Below, one piece after another: positions 33,467 to 42,178 of a stretch of DNA of 64,000 nucleotides (within the stretch, counting starts at the first letter, position 1; the number at the start of each line of letters is the position of its first letter). A model generated the notes under the pieces. It did no database searches. It was not told the DNA's origin and saw only the letters and a list, made by a program, of their open reading frames with translations. The stretch comes from a virus. Location of the stretch: positions 32,167-96,166 of IMG/VR virus record IMGVR_UViG_3300032313_001263; one strand, 5' to 3'. A program made the position numbers and the translations under genes.

Positions 33467-33727
33467 ATGGCAGGAATTATAGGAGCAGATGGTAAAGCAT
33501 TAACACCACAAGAAGATGCACCATTGGATTTAACAAAAACAAACCCAATTGAATGTAAAGGTTGTGGTGGTGAGGTTTTTGTACAGGGATTTTCATTCCG
33601 TAAAACATCCAAATTATTGACAGGAAGTACTGAAGACGAGGTTATCCCAATCGAAGTATTCTTATGTGGAGATTGTGGTGAGTTATTAAATGAATTATTA
33701 CCAAAAGGATTAAAGGTAGAAGAATAA
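33467..33727 (+). CDS. Small zinc-ribbon protein
   Basis: An 86-residue protein with two CxxC knuckles, IECKGCGGE and FLCGDCGE, separated by a beta-hairpin region, which is a classic zinc ribbon. It starts 1 nt after gp44 and its stop overlaps the gp62 start (TAATG). Zinc ribbons bind nucleic acid or bridge proteins, and in the replication cluster it may interact with the clamp loader or with RNA polymerase. Function is inferred. Confidence 0.7.
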   Translation: MAGIIGADGKALTPQEDAPLDLTKTNPIECKGCGGEVFVQGFSFRKTSKLLTGSTEDEVIPIEVFLCGDCGELLNELLPKGLKVEE

Positions 33728-34176
33728 TGGCAAAAGGATTGTTTGACCACATTAAAGCAATTACTAATGAGCAAGACCCTAACTATTGGGAATCATTGGA
33801 TGAATCGGATAGAAAGAGTTGGAGTAACTATATGATTATCCGTTATATGACAATGAATCCTCAATGGGTGGAGTTAATAGCAGATGTACAACCATATCTT
33901 CAGGAAGCACCACCAAAAGCAGTTTACAAAGCATTGATTGGATTACTACCAAAGAGTAGAACTTTCTTAAAATATATGAAAGCAGCTTCATCGGAAAAGT
34001 ATGAGGATTGGTTGGTTAAGTTAGTAATGAAAAAATACGAAGTATCTGATACGGAAGCGGAGGAATATCTTAAAATACTATATTCAACCAAAACAGGCAA
34101 AGAGCATATAAAGGAGATTGCAGAAATGTATGGAACTGACCCTAAAATTATAACAAAATTAAAATTAGGGATTTAG
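33727..34176 (+). CDS. gp62: Clamp loader small subunit (gp62 type)
   Basis: A 149-residue all-helical protein: YWESLDESDRKSWSNYMIIR, NPQWVELIADVQPYL, KAVYKALIGLLPKSRTFLKY. I associate SWSNYM, NPQWVEL and LIGLLPK with the gp62 family of T4-like phages; T4 gp62 is somewhat longer (187). It is not an ATPase but completes the gp44 ring. Placed close behind gp44 with one small gene between. Confidence 0.8.
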   Translation: MAKGLFDHIKAITNEQDPNYWESLDESDRKSWSNYMIIRYMTMNPQWVELIADVQPYLQEAPPKAVYKALIGLLPKSRTFLKYMKAASSEKYEDWLVKLVMKKYEVSDTEAEEYLKILYSTKTGKEHIKEIAEMYGTDPKIITKLKLGI

Positions 34177-34207
34177 TAGGAATTATCAACATTTTTACAT
34201 ATCTTTG
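34176..34207 (+). promoter_or_regulatory. Bacteroidota-type promoter (weak -33)
   Basis: GTAGG at 34176, a 20-nt spacer and a good -7 TATCTTTG (34200-34207). The -33 box is poor, but the rest fits the family, and a 16-nt leader precedes the next ATG. Confidence 0.6.
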
Positions 34208-34223
34208 TATATAAATAAACAAT

Positions 34224-35090
34224 ATGGCTAGAGTTAGTTTTTCTCAATATGGTATGTGGAGTTCTTGTCCACACCAATACAAATTGAATTACATAGACAA
34301 GTTAGGAGAGAGTTCATCTAACATTCACACAATTTTTGGTTCGGCTATGCACGAAACAATTCAACACTACCTTTCGGTTATGTATGGTGTTTCCAAAAAG
34401 CAAGCAGATGAAATTAATGTGGATAAACTCTTATTGGAGAGGATGCGAGAAAACTACAAAGTAGAGGTAGAGAAGATGAGTGAGGGAACACCTTGTTCGC
34501 AGGAGGAGTTGGAAGAGTTTTTTGGTGATGGTAGACGTATTTTAGAATGGTTTATGAAACATATCGGAAAGTTCTATTCTAAATCAGGATATGAATTAGT
34601 TGGTATTGAGATTCCATTAAATAAAGAGATTAAGAAGGGTGTACATTTCATTGGTTATATTGATATTGTATTAAAAGATATTGCGGAAAACGCAATCGTA
34701 ATCATTGACTTAAAGACCTCTACAATGGGGTGGAATAAGTATCAAAAGGAAGATAGACTAAAGAACTCACAAATTCTATTATATAAGAAATACTATTCTG
34801 AATTGTTTGATATACCATTAACAAAAATCAGAGTAGAGTTCCAAATCATGCGTAGGAAACTTCCTGATGATTCACCATATCCTGTACCTCGTATTTCAAA
34901 ACATATTCCACCAAATGGTTCTCCATCGGTAAACAAAGTGTATGATGAATTTATGAGTTTCATTGATATTGTGTTTGATGATGAGGGTAACTTTAGAGAT
35001 ATTCCATATCCCAAAGTACCAGGCAATGCTAAAAAAAATTGCAAATGGTGTGAGTTCTCTGTTAGGGGATTGTGTGATGGTAAACCTTAA
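34224..35090 (+). CDS. PD-(D/E)XK nuclease with Fe-S cluster (Cas4/RecB type)
   Basis: A 288-residue nuclease of the RecB/Cas4/AddB type. N-terminal: SCPHQYKLNYI (first Cys of the cluster), GSAMHETIQHYL. Catalytic: GVHFIGYIDIVLKD, NAIVIIDLKTST (D...DLK motif), NSQILLYKKYY (Gln). C-terminal: CKWCEFSVRGLC supplies three more Cys, giving the 4-Cys iron-sulfur set. It acts on DNA ends, as in recombination or capture of spacers; in phages it is often an exonuclease for DNA repair. Start codon has its own promoter upstream. Confidence 0.88.
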   Translation: MARVSFSQYGMWSSCPHQYKLNYIDKLGESSSNIHTIFGSAMHETIQHYLSVMYGVSKKQADEINVDKLLLERMRENYKVEVEKMSEGTPCSQEELEEFFGDGRRILEWFMKHIGKFYSKSGYELVGIEIPLNKEIKKGVHFIGYIDIVLKDIAENAIVIIDLKTSTMGWNKYQKEDRLKNSQILLYKKYYSELFDIPLTKIRVEFQIMRRKLPDDSPYPVPRISKHIPPNGSPSVNKVYDEFMSFIDIVFDDEGNFRDIPYPKVPGNAKKNCKWCEFSVRGLCDGKP

Positions 35091-35117
35091 TTCATAATTT
35101 TTCGTTTTTTTAAAATG

Positions 35118-35155
35118 TTTATATTTATATATACAAATATATAAAACGAAATAAC
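35118..35155 (+). promoter_or_regulatory. AT motif region, near duplicate of 39703-39737
   Basis: TTTATATTTATATATAC followed by an AT stretch and AAAACGAAATA. The same arrangement recurs before the glycan locus, where GAACGAAATA replaces AAACGAAATA. Both copies are close to the start of a new gene block, so this may be a phage-specific promoter. Confidence 0.45.
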
Positions 35156-35156
35156 T

Positions 35157-35360
35157 ATGGGTCAAAATGAAAACACAAAACTGACAACCGTAAAAATTTT
35201 AAAAGATGTGTATTCAAGTTTCAAAAAAGTATCATTTGATTCCGATGTAACACTACAAAAGCTAGTTAATAGAACTGTGGAAAGATATGTTAGAGATGAT
35301 GATTTCAGAAACGAAATGAATGAGTACTTACAACTTCAAATTAGCGGTTCACAATTTTAA
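35157..35360 (+). CDS. Small ribbon-helix-helix-like protein
   Basis: A 67-residue protein: TKLTTVKILKDVYSSFKKVS, then DVTLQKLVNRTVERYVRDDD. A short strand followed by two amphipathic helices is the ribbon-helix-helix (Arc/MetJ) layout, used by small dimeric DNA-binding regulators. It is first in a gene block with two glycosyltransferases and sits just after the AT motif region, so it could autoregulate. The family call is from pattern only. Confidence 0.55.
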   Translation: MGQNENTKLTTVKILKDVYSSFKKVSFDSDVTLQKLVNRTVERYVRDDDFRNEMNEYLQLQISGSQF

Positions 35361-35378
35361 AAAATTATTAAATAAGTT

Positions 35379-36764
35379 ATGGCAAAAAAGAAAAAGATTT
35401 TATTACTATCCGATGACTTAAGAATGGCAAGTGGTATTGCTACAATGTCAAAAGAGTTAGTATTAGGAACGGTAGATAAATACGATTGGTTTCAGGTAGG
35501 AGCCGCAATCAATCACCCCGATGCTGGGAAAATATTAGATGTAAGTGAAGATATTCGTAAAAACTATGGTGTAGCAGATGCCAATGTTAAGATTCTTCCT
35601 TGGAATGGTTATGGTAATGCAGATTTAATCCGTCAACTGATTAACACCGAACAACCTGATGCTATCTTACACTTTACTGACCCTCGTTATTGGACTTGGT
35701 TGTATGATATAGAGCATGAAATCAGACAAAACGTTCCTCTTTTATTCTACGCAATTTGGGATGATTTACCTGACCCATTATACAATCGTAATTTCTATGA
35801 AAGTTCAGATTGGATTGGTTGTATCTCCCGTCAAACTTATGGTATTATCAAACGTTTATCTGCATTAGATGATAAACCAACTTGGAAACCTAAGAAAGAT
35901 TGGCAGGTAGGTTATGTACCACATGGTATTAACTCAAACATTTACAAACCTGCGGATGTACCTGATGAGTTCCGTAATAAAATCTTAAAAGGTAAGGAGT
36001 ACGATTTTGTATTATATTGGTCAAATCGTAACATCAGAAGAAAACAACCAGCAGATGTAATCCATGCATTCAAAGTATTTTGTGATAAGATTGGTAAAGA
36101 GAAAGCTGAAAGGGTTTGTTTACTAATGCATACACAACCTGTGGATGAAAACGGAACTGATTTACCAGCAGTAGTTGATGCAATTGCACCTGAATACAAC
36201 ATTGTATTTTCAGATAGTAGATTATCGGTAGAAGAACTTAATCTTCTTTACAATATGGCAGATTGTACTATTAACATAGCAAACAACGAAGGATTCGGAT
36301 TAGCAACTGCAGAATCGGTAGTAGCTGGAACACCAATCATTGTAAACGTAACTGGTGGATTACAAGACCAATGTGGATTTAAGTTGGATGGTAAATACTT
36401 AACGCATGAAGATTACATTAAGATTGGTTCACTACATCAATGGAGAGAGTGGGAAGGTAAGTTAGAGCATGGTGATTGGGCGTATCCAATTTGGAGTAGA
36501 GCATTGGCATTAGCTGGTTCAGTACCAACTCCATACATTTGGGATGATAGAGTTGATAACTACGAAGTTGCGGAAGTAATTGAGAAAGTTTACAACACAC
36601 CAAAACCTGAACGGAAAGCTGCCGGTTTAAGAGGTAGAGAAGAATTTTTAGGAAATATGGGATTATCTCATACAAATATGTGTGATACATTAGTAGAAGG
36701 TATAGAAACTACATTCGAAAATTGGAAACCAAGAGAAAGATTTGAAGTATTTAAAATTAAATAA
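35379..36764 (+). CDS. GT4-like glycosyltransferase
   Basis: A 461-residue GT-B enzyme. It starts KKILLLSDDLRMASGIATMS, the N-terminal domain of GT4, with HFTDPRYWTWLYD and WDDLPDPLYN in the acceptor half. The donor half has VPHGINSNIYKP and the GT4 signature NNEGFGLATAESVVAGTPII. Transfers a sugar from NDP-sugar. It is 4 nt from a second GT and near the collagen-like fibre, making the fibre a possible acceptor. Confidence 0.85.
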   Translation: MAKKKKILLLSDDLRMASGIATMSKELVLGTVDKYDWFQVGAAINHPDAGKILDVSEDIRKNYGVADANVKILPWNGYGNADLIRQLINTEQPDAILHFTDPRYWTWLYDIEHEIRQNVPLLFYAIWDDLPDPLYNRNFYESSDWIGCISRQTYGIIKRLSALDDKPTWKPKKDWQVGYVPHGINSNIYKPADVPDEFRNKILKGKEYDFVLYWSNRNIRRKQPADVIHAFKVFCDKIGKEKAERVCLLMHTQPVDENGTDLPAVVDAIAPEYNIVFSDSRLSVEELNLLYNMADCTINIANNEGFGLATAESVVAGTPIIVNVTGGLQDQCGFKLDGKYLTHEDYIKIGSLHQWREWEGKLEHGDWAYPIWSRALALAGSVPTPYIWDDRVDNYEVAEVIEKVYNTPKPERKAAGLRGREEFLGNMGLSHTNMCDTLVEGIETTFENWKPRERFEVFKIK

Positions 36765-36767
36765 GTT

Positions 36768-38060
36768 ATGAACAAACCTACATTAGTATTTCAAGGACCT
36801 ATATTCACTCGTAGTGGATATGGTGACCATTGTAGAGATTTAATGAAATCCCTACGAAAAATGGATAAATACGATATTAAAATTATACCTTTAAGATGGG
36901 GAAGTACTCCACAAAACCAAGTAGACCCATCAACTGAATTTGGAAGATGGATGTTAGAAAGAGTTATTGGTGAAATTGGTGACAAACCTGATGTATTCTT
37001 TCAAGTTTCAGTAGCAAATGAGTTTGAACCAAAAGGACATTACAACATTGGTGTAACTGCTGGTGTTGAAACTACAATAGCACCAAAAGATTTCATCGAT
37101 GGTATGAATAAGATGGATTTAATATTAGTTCCATCGGAGTTTACAAAGCAAGTTATGGCTGGTACTGTTTATCAGCATCAAGACCAATCTTCTGGACAGG
37201 TGGTTGGGGAGACGAGATTAACTAAACCTTGTGAAGTCCTTTTTGAAGGAGTTGATGTTGATGTATTTTTAACACCATCTGGTAAAGATGTGTTAGTAAA
37301 TGTTAAAGAAGATTTTAACTTCCTAATTGTAGGACATTGGTTAAAAGGAGATTTAGGACAGGATAGAAAAGATATTGGTATGGCAATTAAAACATTTGCT
37401 ACGGTATTCCAATATCTACCAAAAGATAAAAGACCGGGCCTTATTGTCAAAACATCGCATGCTGGTTTTAGTGTAATTGATAGAGAAGTAACTAGAGAAA
37501 AATTAGAAGCTGTATTAAAACCATTAGGAGATAAGTGTCCATCTGTGTATCTATTACATGGAGATATGGAAGAAAGTGATATGGCTAATTTATACCATCA
37601 TCCTAAAGTTAAAGCAATGATTTCATTTGCAAAAGGTGAAGGATATGGTAGACCTATGGCTGAATTTACTTTGACAGGAAAACCAATTATAGCAAGTGGT
37701 TGGAGTGGACAGGTAGATTTCTTACCAAAAGATAATGCAGTTCTATTAGAAGGTTCTCTAACACAGGTACATGAATCGGCAGCTGACCAATTTTGTATGA
37801 AAGAATCACAATGGTTTAGTGTAAATTATAGTTTGGCAGCAAATAAAATATATGATGTATTTAACAAATATGATACTTATATAGAGAAATCCAAAGGGTT
37901 AAAAGATAACACTCTTAAAAACTTTACATTGGATAAAATGCATGAGAAGTTTACAAATATTATGGATGGTAATGTGAAAGCAGCTCCAAAGGTTGTACCA
38001 TTTAATCTTCCAAAATTAAATAAATCACCAATGCAGATACCAAAATTAAATAAAGTGTAA
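36768..38060 (+). CDS. GT4-like glycosyltransferase
   Basis: A 430-residue GT-B enzyme. The start is VFQGPIFTRSGYGDHCRDL, with AGVETTIAPKDFIDGMNKMD and VPSEFTKQVM in the middle. The donor site is FAKGEGYGRPMAEFTLTGKP then IIASGWSGQVDFL. It is not closely similar to the preceding GT, so they may act in sequence. It forms a block with the downstream unknown gene and the fibre gene. Confidence 0.82.
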   Translation: MNKPTLVFQGPIFTRSGYGDHCRDLMKSLRKMDKYDIKIIPLRWGSTPQNQVDPSTEFGRWMLERVIGEIGDKPDVFFQVSVANEFEPKGHYNIGVTAGVETTIAPKDFIDGMNKMDLILVPSEFTKQVMAGTVYQHQDQSSGQVVGETRLTKPCEVLFEGVDVDVFLTPSGKDVLVNVKEDFNFLIVGHWLKGDLGQDRKDIGMAIKTFATVFQYLPKDKRPGLIVKTSHAGFSVIDREVTREKLEAVLKPLGDKCPSVYLLHGDMEESDMANLYHHPKVKAMISFAKGEGYGRPMAEFTLTGKPIIASGWSGQVDFLPKDNAVLLEGSLTQVHESAADQFCMKESQWFSVNYSLAANKIYDVFNKYDTYIEKSKGLKDNTLKNFTLDKMHEKFTNIMDGNVKAAPKVVPFNLPKLNKSPMQIPKLNKV

Positions 38061-38061
38061 A

Positions 38062-38568
38062 ATGCCATTTGCTAGATTATATTTGCCATTTATTGAAAGT
38101 GAATACAAAGTAGGTAAGGGATTGGTAAAACCAAGAAATATTTACAAAATACAATCTTACGAATATAAAGATGGTAATGTAAAAACTATGACTGGTGCTA
38201 AAGCGAATTATGTATTTGTAATTGGTATATATAATAAGCAATTAACTTGTATTAAATTTACCGAAGTAACTCCGGAAATTTTTAAACTTTGGTTTAAAGA
38301 TTTATTTAAAAGAGGGTTAAAAGAAGAACAAATTGATAAGGCGAAAGAACTATCTGAATTATTACATAAAGGAACACGTTCAGGTGGTTCTTTCTTCAGT
38401 TCTTATATTAAATCGGAAACGGTATATAAAGGAAAAGTTCCTACATACAGAACGTATTTATTGGATAATATTAATCAAATAAAAGCAGTAAATCTTAAAA
38501 AAGATTTTATAAAAGCATTACTTAATATTACACCCACTCCACCCAACGAAGATACCAATACCAAATAA
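38062..38568 (+). CDS. Unknown protein next to fibre gene
   Basis: A 168-residue soluble protein beginning MPFARLYLPFIESEYKVGKG; it has NYVFVIGIYNKQLTCIKFTE and a helical central part, and ends in a Pro/Asn/Thr-rich tail. It starts 1 nt after the upstream GT stop. I do not recognise a family. It could be a virion assembly or attachment protein for the adjacent fibre. Confidence 0.55.
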   Translation: MPFARLYLPFIESEYKVGKGLVKPRNIYKIQSYEYKDGNVKTMTGAKANYVFVIGIYNKQLTCIKFTEVTPEIFKLWFKDLFKRGLKEEQIDKAKELSELLHKGTRSGGSFFSSYIKSETVYKGKVPTYRTYLLDNINQIKAVNLKKDFIKALLNITPTPPNEDTNTK

Positions 38569-38586
38569 TCCGTAATTTCAGTTTTG

Positions 38587-38604
38587 TTTATATTTATTCA
38601 TATA
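38587..38604 (+). promoter_or_regulatory. AT motif TTTATATTTATTCATATA
   Basis: A copy of the recurring AT motif in the 62-nt gap before the collagen-like fibre gene, about 27 nt before its ATG. Confidence 0.4.
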
Positions 38605-38630
38605 AGAATTGATTTTTATAGAATAAAGAT

Positions 38631-39629
38631 ATGGCATTAGTTAAAAGATTAGAAAAAGGTACTCCATTGACCGCTTTGGAAATGGATGATAACTTAGATT
38701 ATTTATATGGATTAATAGGTGTTGGTACATCTGGTACTGGTGGTACATCTGGTACAACTGGTTCATCTGGTACAACTGGTAGTTCTGGAAAAGATGGTAC
38801 TTCTGGTACATCTGGAACAAGCGGAACAAACGGAACTGCTGGAAGTGGTGGAACAAACGGAACTGCTGGGAGTGGTGGTACTTCTGGAACATCTGGAACA
38901 TCTGGTGCAAACGGAATTAATGGTACTAATTTTGGAACTGCTGGTACATCTGGGACGAGTGGTAGTAGTGGAACATCTGCGGTAGGTTCATCTGGTTCGG
39001 CCGGAACATCTGGTACATCTGGGACATCTGGTGTTGGTACGAATGGTACATCTGGAAAAGATGGAAGTGGTACTTCTGGTACGTCTGGAATAACTGGCAC
39101 ATCTGGCACATCTGGTGCAAATGGTGGAAGTGGTTCAAATGGTACATCTGGTACATCTGGTTTAAACGGAACATCTGGAAAAGATGGAAGTGGAACTTCT
39201 GGTTCTTCTGGTATAAGTGGTACATCTGGGAATGGTACTAATGGAACAGCTGGTACATCTGGTACATCCGGGTTAAATGGAACAAATGGTGTAGCCGCCG
39301 TAGCTTCAACAAGTGGTACGTCTGGTACATCTGGTATATCAATTACTGGTTCAACTGGTACATCTGGTGTATCTGGTACATCTGGTTCATCTGGTAGTTC
39401 AGTTACAATAGCAGGTGCACCTACAAACGATGGTATTGCAACTTATGATTCAACCGCAGGTACTATTTTAATTGAAAGTGGATTTTTATTCACCGATAGT
39501 GTACTTCAAATGCCAATAAGAACATCCAATCCAGCAATACCTGTAAATGGTATGATTATGGTATCGGGTAGTGGTACAGGCGCAAAACCATATTATTACA
39601 ATGGTAGTGTATGGAACGCATTCTACTAA
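38631..39629 (+). CDS. Collagen-like Gly-Thr-Ser repeat fibre protein
   Basis: A 332-residue protein. The N-terminus MALVKRLEKGTPLTALEMDD is a short virion-attachment-like segment. Residues ~31-260 are a near perfect Gly-x-y repeat (GTSGTSGTSG, GTNGTAGSGG, GKDGSGTSG) with Thr/Ser in most x and y positions and no Pro, i.e. a collagen-like triple-helical shaft. The C-terminal ~75 residues (DGIATYDSTAGTILIESGFL, FTDSVLQMPIRTS, AKPYYYNGSVW) look like a trimerising tip domain seen in Bacteroidota phage fibres. Thr/Ser-rich collagen shafts such as the BclA (GPT) repeat are glycosylated, and glycosyltransferase genes lie on both sides. It is terminated by a hairpin. Confidence 0.85.
   Translation: MALVKRLEKGTPLTALEMDDNLDYLYGLIGVGTSGTGGTSGTTGSSGTTGSSGKDGTSGTSGTSGTNGTAGSGGTNGTAGSGGTSGTSGTSGANGINGTNFGTAGTSGTSGSSGTSAVGSSGSAGTSGTSGTSGVGTNGTSGKDGSGTSGTSGITGTSGTSGANGGSGSNGTSGTSGLNGTSGKDGSGTSGSSGISGTSGNGTNGTAGTSGTSGLNGTNGVAAVASTSGTSGTSGISITGSTGTSGVSGTSGSSGSSVTIAGAPTNDGIATYDSTAGTILIESGFLFTDSVLQMPIRTSNPAIPVNGMIMVSGSGTGAKPYYYNGSVWNAFY
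38731..39396 (+). repeat. Imperfect 9-nt tandem repeat encoding Gly-Thr-Ser
   Basis: The unit is GGTACATCT (with variants GGAACATCT, GGTACTTCT and inserts such as GGAAAAGATGGAAGT) repeated through the fibre shaft. The number and order of units may vary between related phages by slippage. Confidence 0.8.
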
Positions 39630-39650
39630 AATAAGATAAATAAAAATAAG

Positions 39651-39684
39651 ATGGGTAATTTTGAAAAAAGTTACCCATTTTTTT
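39651..39684 (+). terminator. Intrinsic terminator after the fibre gene
   Basis: ATGGGTAA (39651-39658) pairs with TTACCCAT (39671-39678), with TTTT/AAAA able to extend the stem, followed by six T. Confidence 0.8.
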
Positions 39685-39702
39685 ATGTTTTATTCAAAAA
39701 CT

Positions 39703-39737
39703 TTATATTTATATATACATATATAAAGAACGAAATA
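39703..39737 (+). promoter_or_regulatory. AT motif region, near duplicate of 35118-35155
   Basis: TTTATATTTATATATACATA then TATAAAGAACGAAATA. It lies between the fibre terminator and the host-type promoter, at the start of the glycan locus. Confidence 0.45.
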
Positions 39738-39739
39738 TG

Positions 39740-39771
39740 TTTGGATAATTAAAAAATTATTCGTATCTTTG
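39740..39771 (+). promoter_or_regulatory. Bacteroidota-type promoter for the glycan locus
   Basis: TTTG at 39740-39743, a 20-nt spacer and TATCTTTG at 39764-39771. It is the only good promoter I see before the ~20-kb block; an 18-nt leader ends in AATAAGTTATG. Confidence 0.78.
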
Positions 39772-39789
39772 TAAAATATAAAATAAGTT

Positions 39790-40422
39790 ATGATAAATAT
39801 TACCTATGCGGTTACGGTTTGTAATGAGTTGGAAGAAATTACAAAACTAATAAATTTCCTACATCCAAGAATCAAATCGGATGATGAGATATTAATACAA
39901 TATGATGAAAATTCAACTACTGATGCTGTAAAGCAATATCTATTGATTATATCTCAATTACACAACACAAATATTAGGGTTATATCATACCCACTTAACA
40001 ACGATTTTGCTTCATTCAAAAATAACTTAAAGGATAATGCAAATGGAATATTTATTTTCCAAATTGATGCAGATGAAATTCCATCCGAATATTTGGTAGA
40101 AAACCTTTCGGATTTTATTGAGTATAATAAAGATGTAGACCTTTTCTTTGTCCCTCGTGTTAATACTGTTAGTGGATTAACACCAAAGCATGTTAAGAAA
40201 TGGGGATGGAATGTATCTCAAAATGGTTGGGTAAATTTTCCTGATTATCAAACTAGAATATATCGTAGGACATCTGAAATCGAATGGGTTGGTAACGTAC
40301 ATGAAAGAATAGTTGGTTACAATACACTTTCAGTATTGCCTGCAGAAGAGGATTATTGTCTATATCATCCCAAAGAAATTGAAAGACAGGAAAAACAAAA
40401 CGCATACTACGATACATTATGA
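39790..40422 (+). CDS. GT2 glycosyltransferase
   Basis: A 210-residue GT-A protein: ITYAVTVCNELEEITKLINF, DDEILIQYDENSTTDAVK, FIFQIDADEIPSEYL (Asp-x-Asp), WVNFPDYQTRIYRRTSEIEW. A metal-dependent single-domain transferase that adds one sugar. First gene of the glycan locus; a 4-nt overlap with the next gene. Confidence 0.85.
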   Translation: MINITYAVTVCNELEEITKLINFLHPRIKSDDEILIQYDENSTTDAVKQYLLIISQLHNTNIRVISYPLNNDFASFKNNLKDNANGIFIFQIDADEIPSEYLVENLSDFIEYNKDVDLFFVPRVNTVSGLTPKHVKKWGWNVSQNGWVNFPDYQTRIYRRTSEIEWVGNVHERIVGYNTLSVLPAEEDYCLYHPKEIERQEKQNAYYDTL

Positions 40423-41411
40423 GAATAGCATTCTTAACCGAAATGGGATTTGTTGGCAAAATCCCAGTCAATCATCCAAATATGAGAACGGAGTTTGCTT
40501 GGATGCATGCATTAGATGCTGACCATTACAACATTCATTTGTTTGGTGTGGATAAAAACCTAACAAACTATGACCATGTATTTATTATATTTCCAAAAGG
40601 TAAAACTTTTTTAAGTTCGGAGGGAAGTAGATTGGTAAACGGAGTCAATCCAATTTCAGAATTATTGCAACAATCTATCGTTCAGAGAATAAAAGAAAAA
40701 GGAAATCATAAAGTACATTATGTACAAGAAGGACCGCATTGGTGGTGGAATGATTATGAAATTTCAGACCAAATTGGATTCTACAATATGTTATCCGAAT
40801 GTGATAGTATATTTGCCCACAACGAATCTGATATTCCCTACTATAAGGGGTTATTTCCTACCAAAGAAGTACAAAGTATCTATTCACTAATGATAGATGA
40901 TTACGTCAAAGATATAGTACCAACTAAAGAGGATAAAGTAATCATTGGAGGTAATTTTGCAAGATGGTATGGTGGGTTTGAAAGTTATATGGTAGCTCAA
41001 AGTTTTAACGTACCAATTTGGGTGCAGGATTCTCACGCTAAAAGAGAAAACGAAGAGTATATGGATGGATTAAATCATCTACCAAGACTTATATGGAATG
41101 ATTGGATGAGGGAATTATCAACTTACAAATATGCAGTACATCTAATGCCAACGGTAGCAGCTGGTACATTCTCACTTAATTGTGCATATTTTGGAATTCC
41201 TTGTATTGGTAACATAGAAGTTGATACACAACGATTATGTCATTCAGTATTATCGATTGATATTAAGAATATAGATAAAGCTAAATCAATGGCTGGATTA
41301 TTAGCAAAAGATAAAGATTTTTACAATAGTTGTAGTACGTTGGCAAAACGAAACTACGAAGAAAACTATTCGTTAAAAGTTTGGACAGAAAGAATAAAAA
41401 AACACTTATGA
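40419..41411 (+). CDS. GT-B-like glycosyltransferase
   Basis: A 330-residue protein. GT-B layout with EMGFVGKIPVNHPNMR at the N-terminus, HYVQEGPHWWWNDYEIS in the middle, and a donor-type domain: NVPIWVQDSHAKRENEEYMD, THLPTVAAGTFSLNCAYFGIP-like and NIEVDTQRL. The family is divergent; donor is unknown. Cotranscribed with and overlapping both neighbours. Confidence 0.65.
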   Translation: MRIAFLTEMGFVGKIPVNHPNMRTEFAWMHALDADHYNIHLFGVDKNLTNYDHVFIIFPKGKTFLSSEGSRLVNGVNPISELLQQSIVQRIKEKGNHKVHYVQEGPHWWWNDYEISDQIGFYNMLSECDSIFAHNESDIPYYKGLFPTKEVQSIYSLMIDDYVKDIVPTKEDKVIIGGNFARWYGGFESYMVAQSFNVPIWVQDSHAKRENEEYMDGLNHLPRLIWNDWMRELSTYKYAVHLMPTVAAGTFSLNCAYFGIPCIGNIEVDTQRLCHSVLSIDIKNIDKAKSMAGLLAKDKDFYNSCSTLAKRNYEENYSLKVWTERIKKHL

Positions 41412-42178
41412 TAACAGTTATATTAAATGGTTACAAAAGAGGGGAGAATCTAAATGAACAAATGGAAGCTCTCAAAAATCAAACACTACCACCCGATGAG
41501 ATATTAGTATGGTATAACAATCCCGGTGATAATGATTTGATTAACTACGATATCGGTACGGAAGTTCCTGTTGCCTATTGTAATTACAACTTTGGAGTTT
41601 GGGCAAGATTTGGATTTGCAATCAATGCAAGAAATCCTTATGTTTGTGTATTTGATGATGATACAATACCGGGCAAAAAATGGTTGGAAAATTGTATGAA
41701 CACAATGAAAGAAGAGGAAGGATTGATGGGAACTGTTGGGTTATTATATCCAAATCCATTACCACCAGAACATTCATCTTATTATGAACACTACTTACGT
41801 TTTGGATGGCCTGATTTGGGTAACAATGATAAGAAAGTAGAGGTTGATTTGGTTGGACATAGTTGGTTCTTTAAGAAAGAATGGTTATCACATTTTTTCA
41901 GAGAATTACCTGACCCAAAATATAATACTTGTGGTGAAGATATGCATTTCTCTTATATGCTACAAAAGTATGCTGGTATTAAAACATTTGTACCACCACA
42001 CCCTCGTTCAGATATAGAATTATGGGGTAGCACTAAAGGTCCAACTTATGGGGGTGATGCTAACTCATTGTGGGAATCAAATCAAAGAAGTATAGATGGA
42101 ATACCATTCAAAGAATTAATGAATGAGTATTTTCACAATCAACGTAAAAAAGGCTGGAAATTAGTAAATGAAAAATAA
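41408..42178 (+). CDS. GT2 glycosyltransferase
   Basis: A 256-residue GT-A protein: MITVILNGYKRGENLNEQME, YNFGVWARFGFAINAR, CVFDDDTIPGKKWLENCM, HSWFFKKEWLSHFFRELP, CGEDMHFSYMLQKYAG (the ED acceptor motif). The start at 41408 overlaps the preceding stop (ATGA); an earlier in-frame ATG lies inside the preceding gene. Confidence 0.85.
   Translation: MITVILNGYKRGENLNEQMEALKNQTLPPDEILVWYNNPGDNDLINYDIGTEVPVAYCNYNFGVWARFGFAINARNPYVCVFDDDTIPGKKWLENCMNTMKEEEGLMGTVGLLYPNPLPPEHSSYYEHYLRFGWPDLGNNDKKVEVDLVGHSWFFKKEWLSHFFRELPDPKYNTCGEDMHFSYMLQKYAGIKTFVPPHPRSDIELWGSTKGPTYGGDANSLWESNQRSIDGIPFKELMNEYFHNQRKKGWKLVNEK

Noticed and set aside
38641-39225. Several antisense frames across the fibre gene
   Set aside because: They are shadows of the 9-nt repeat: periodic Pro/Val/Asp or Gln/Met/Tyr strings with no start context.
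38731-39396. CRISPR-like repeat array
   Set aside because: The repeats are 9-nt coding units for Gly-Thr-Ser without spacers.
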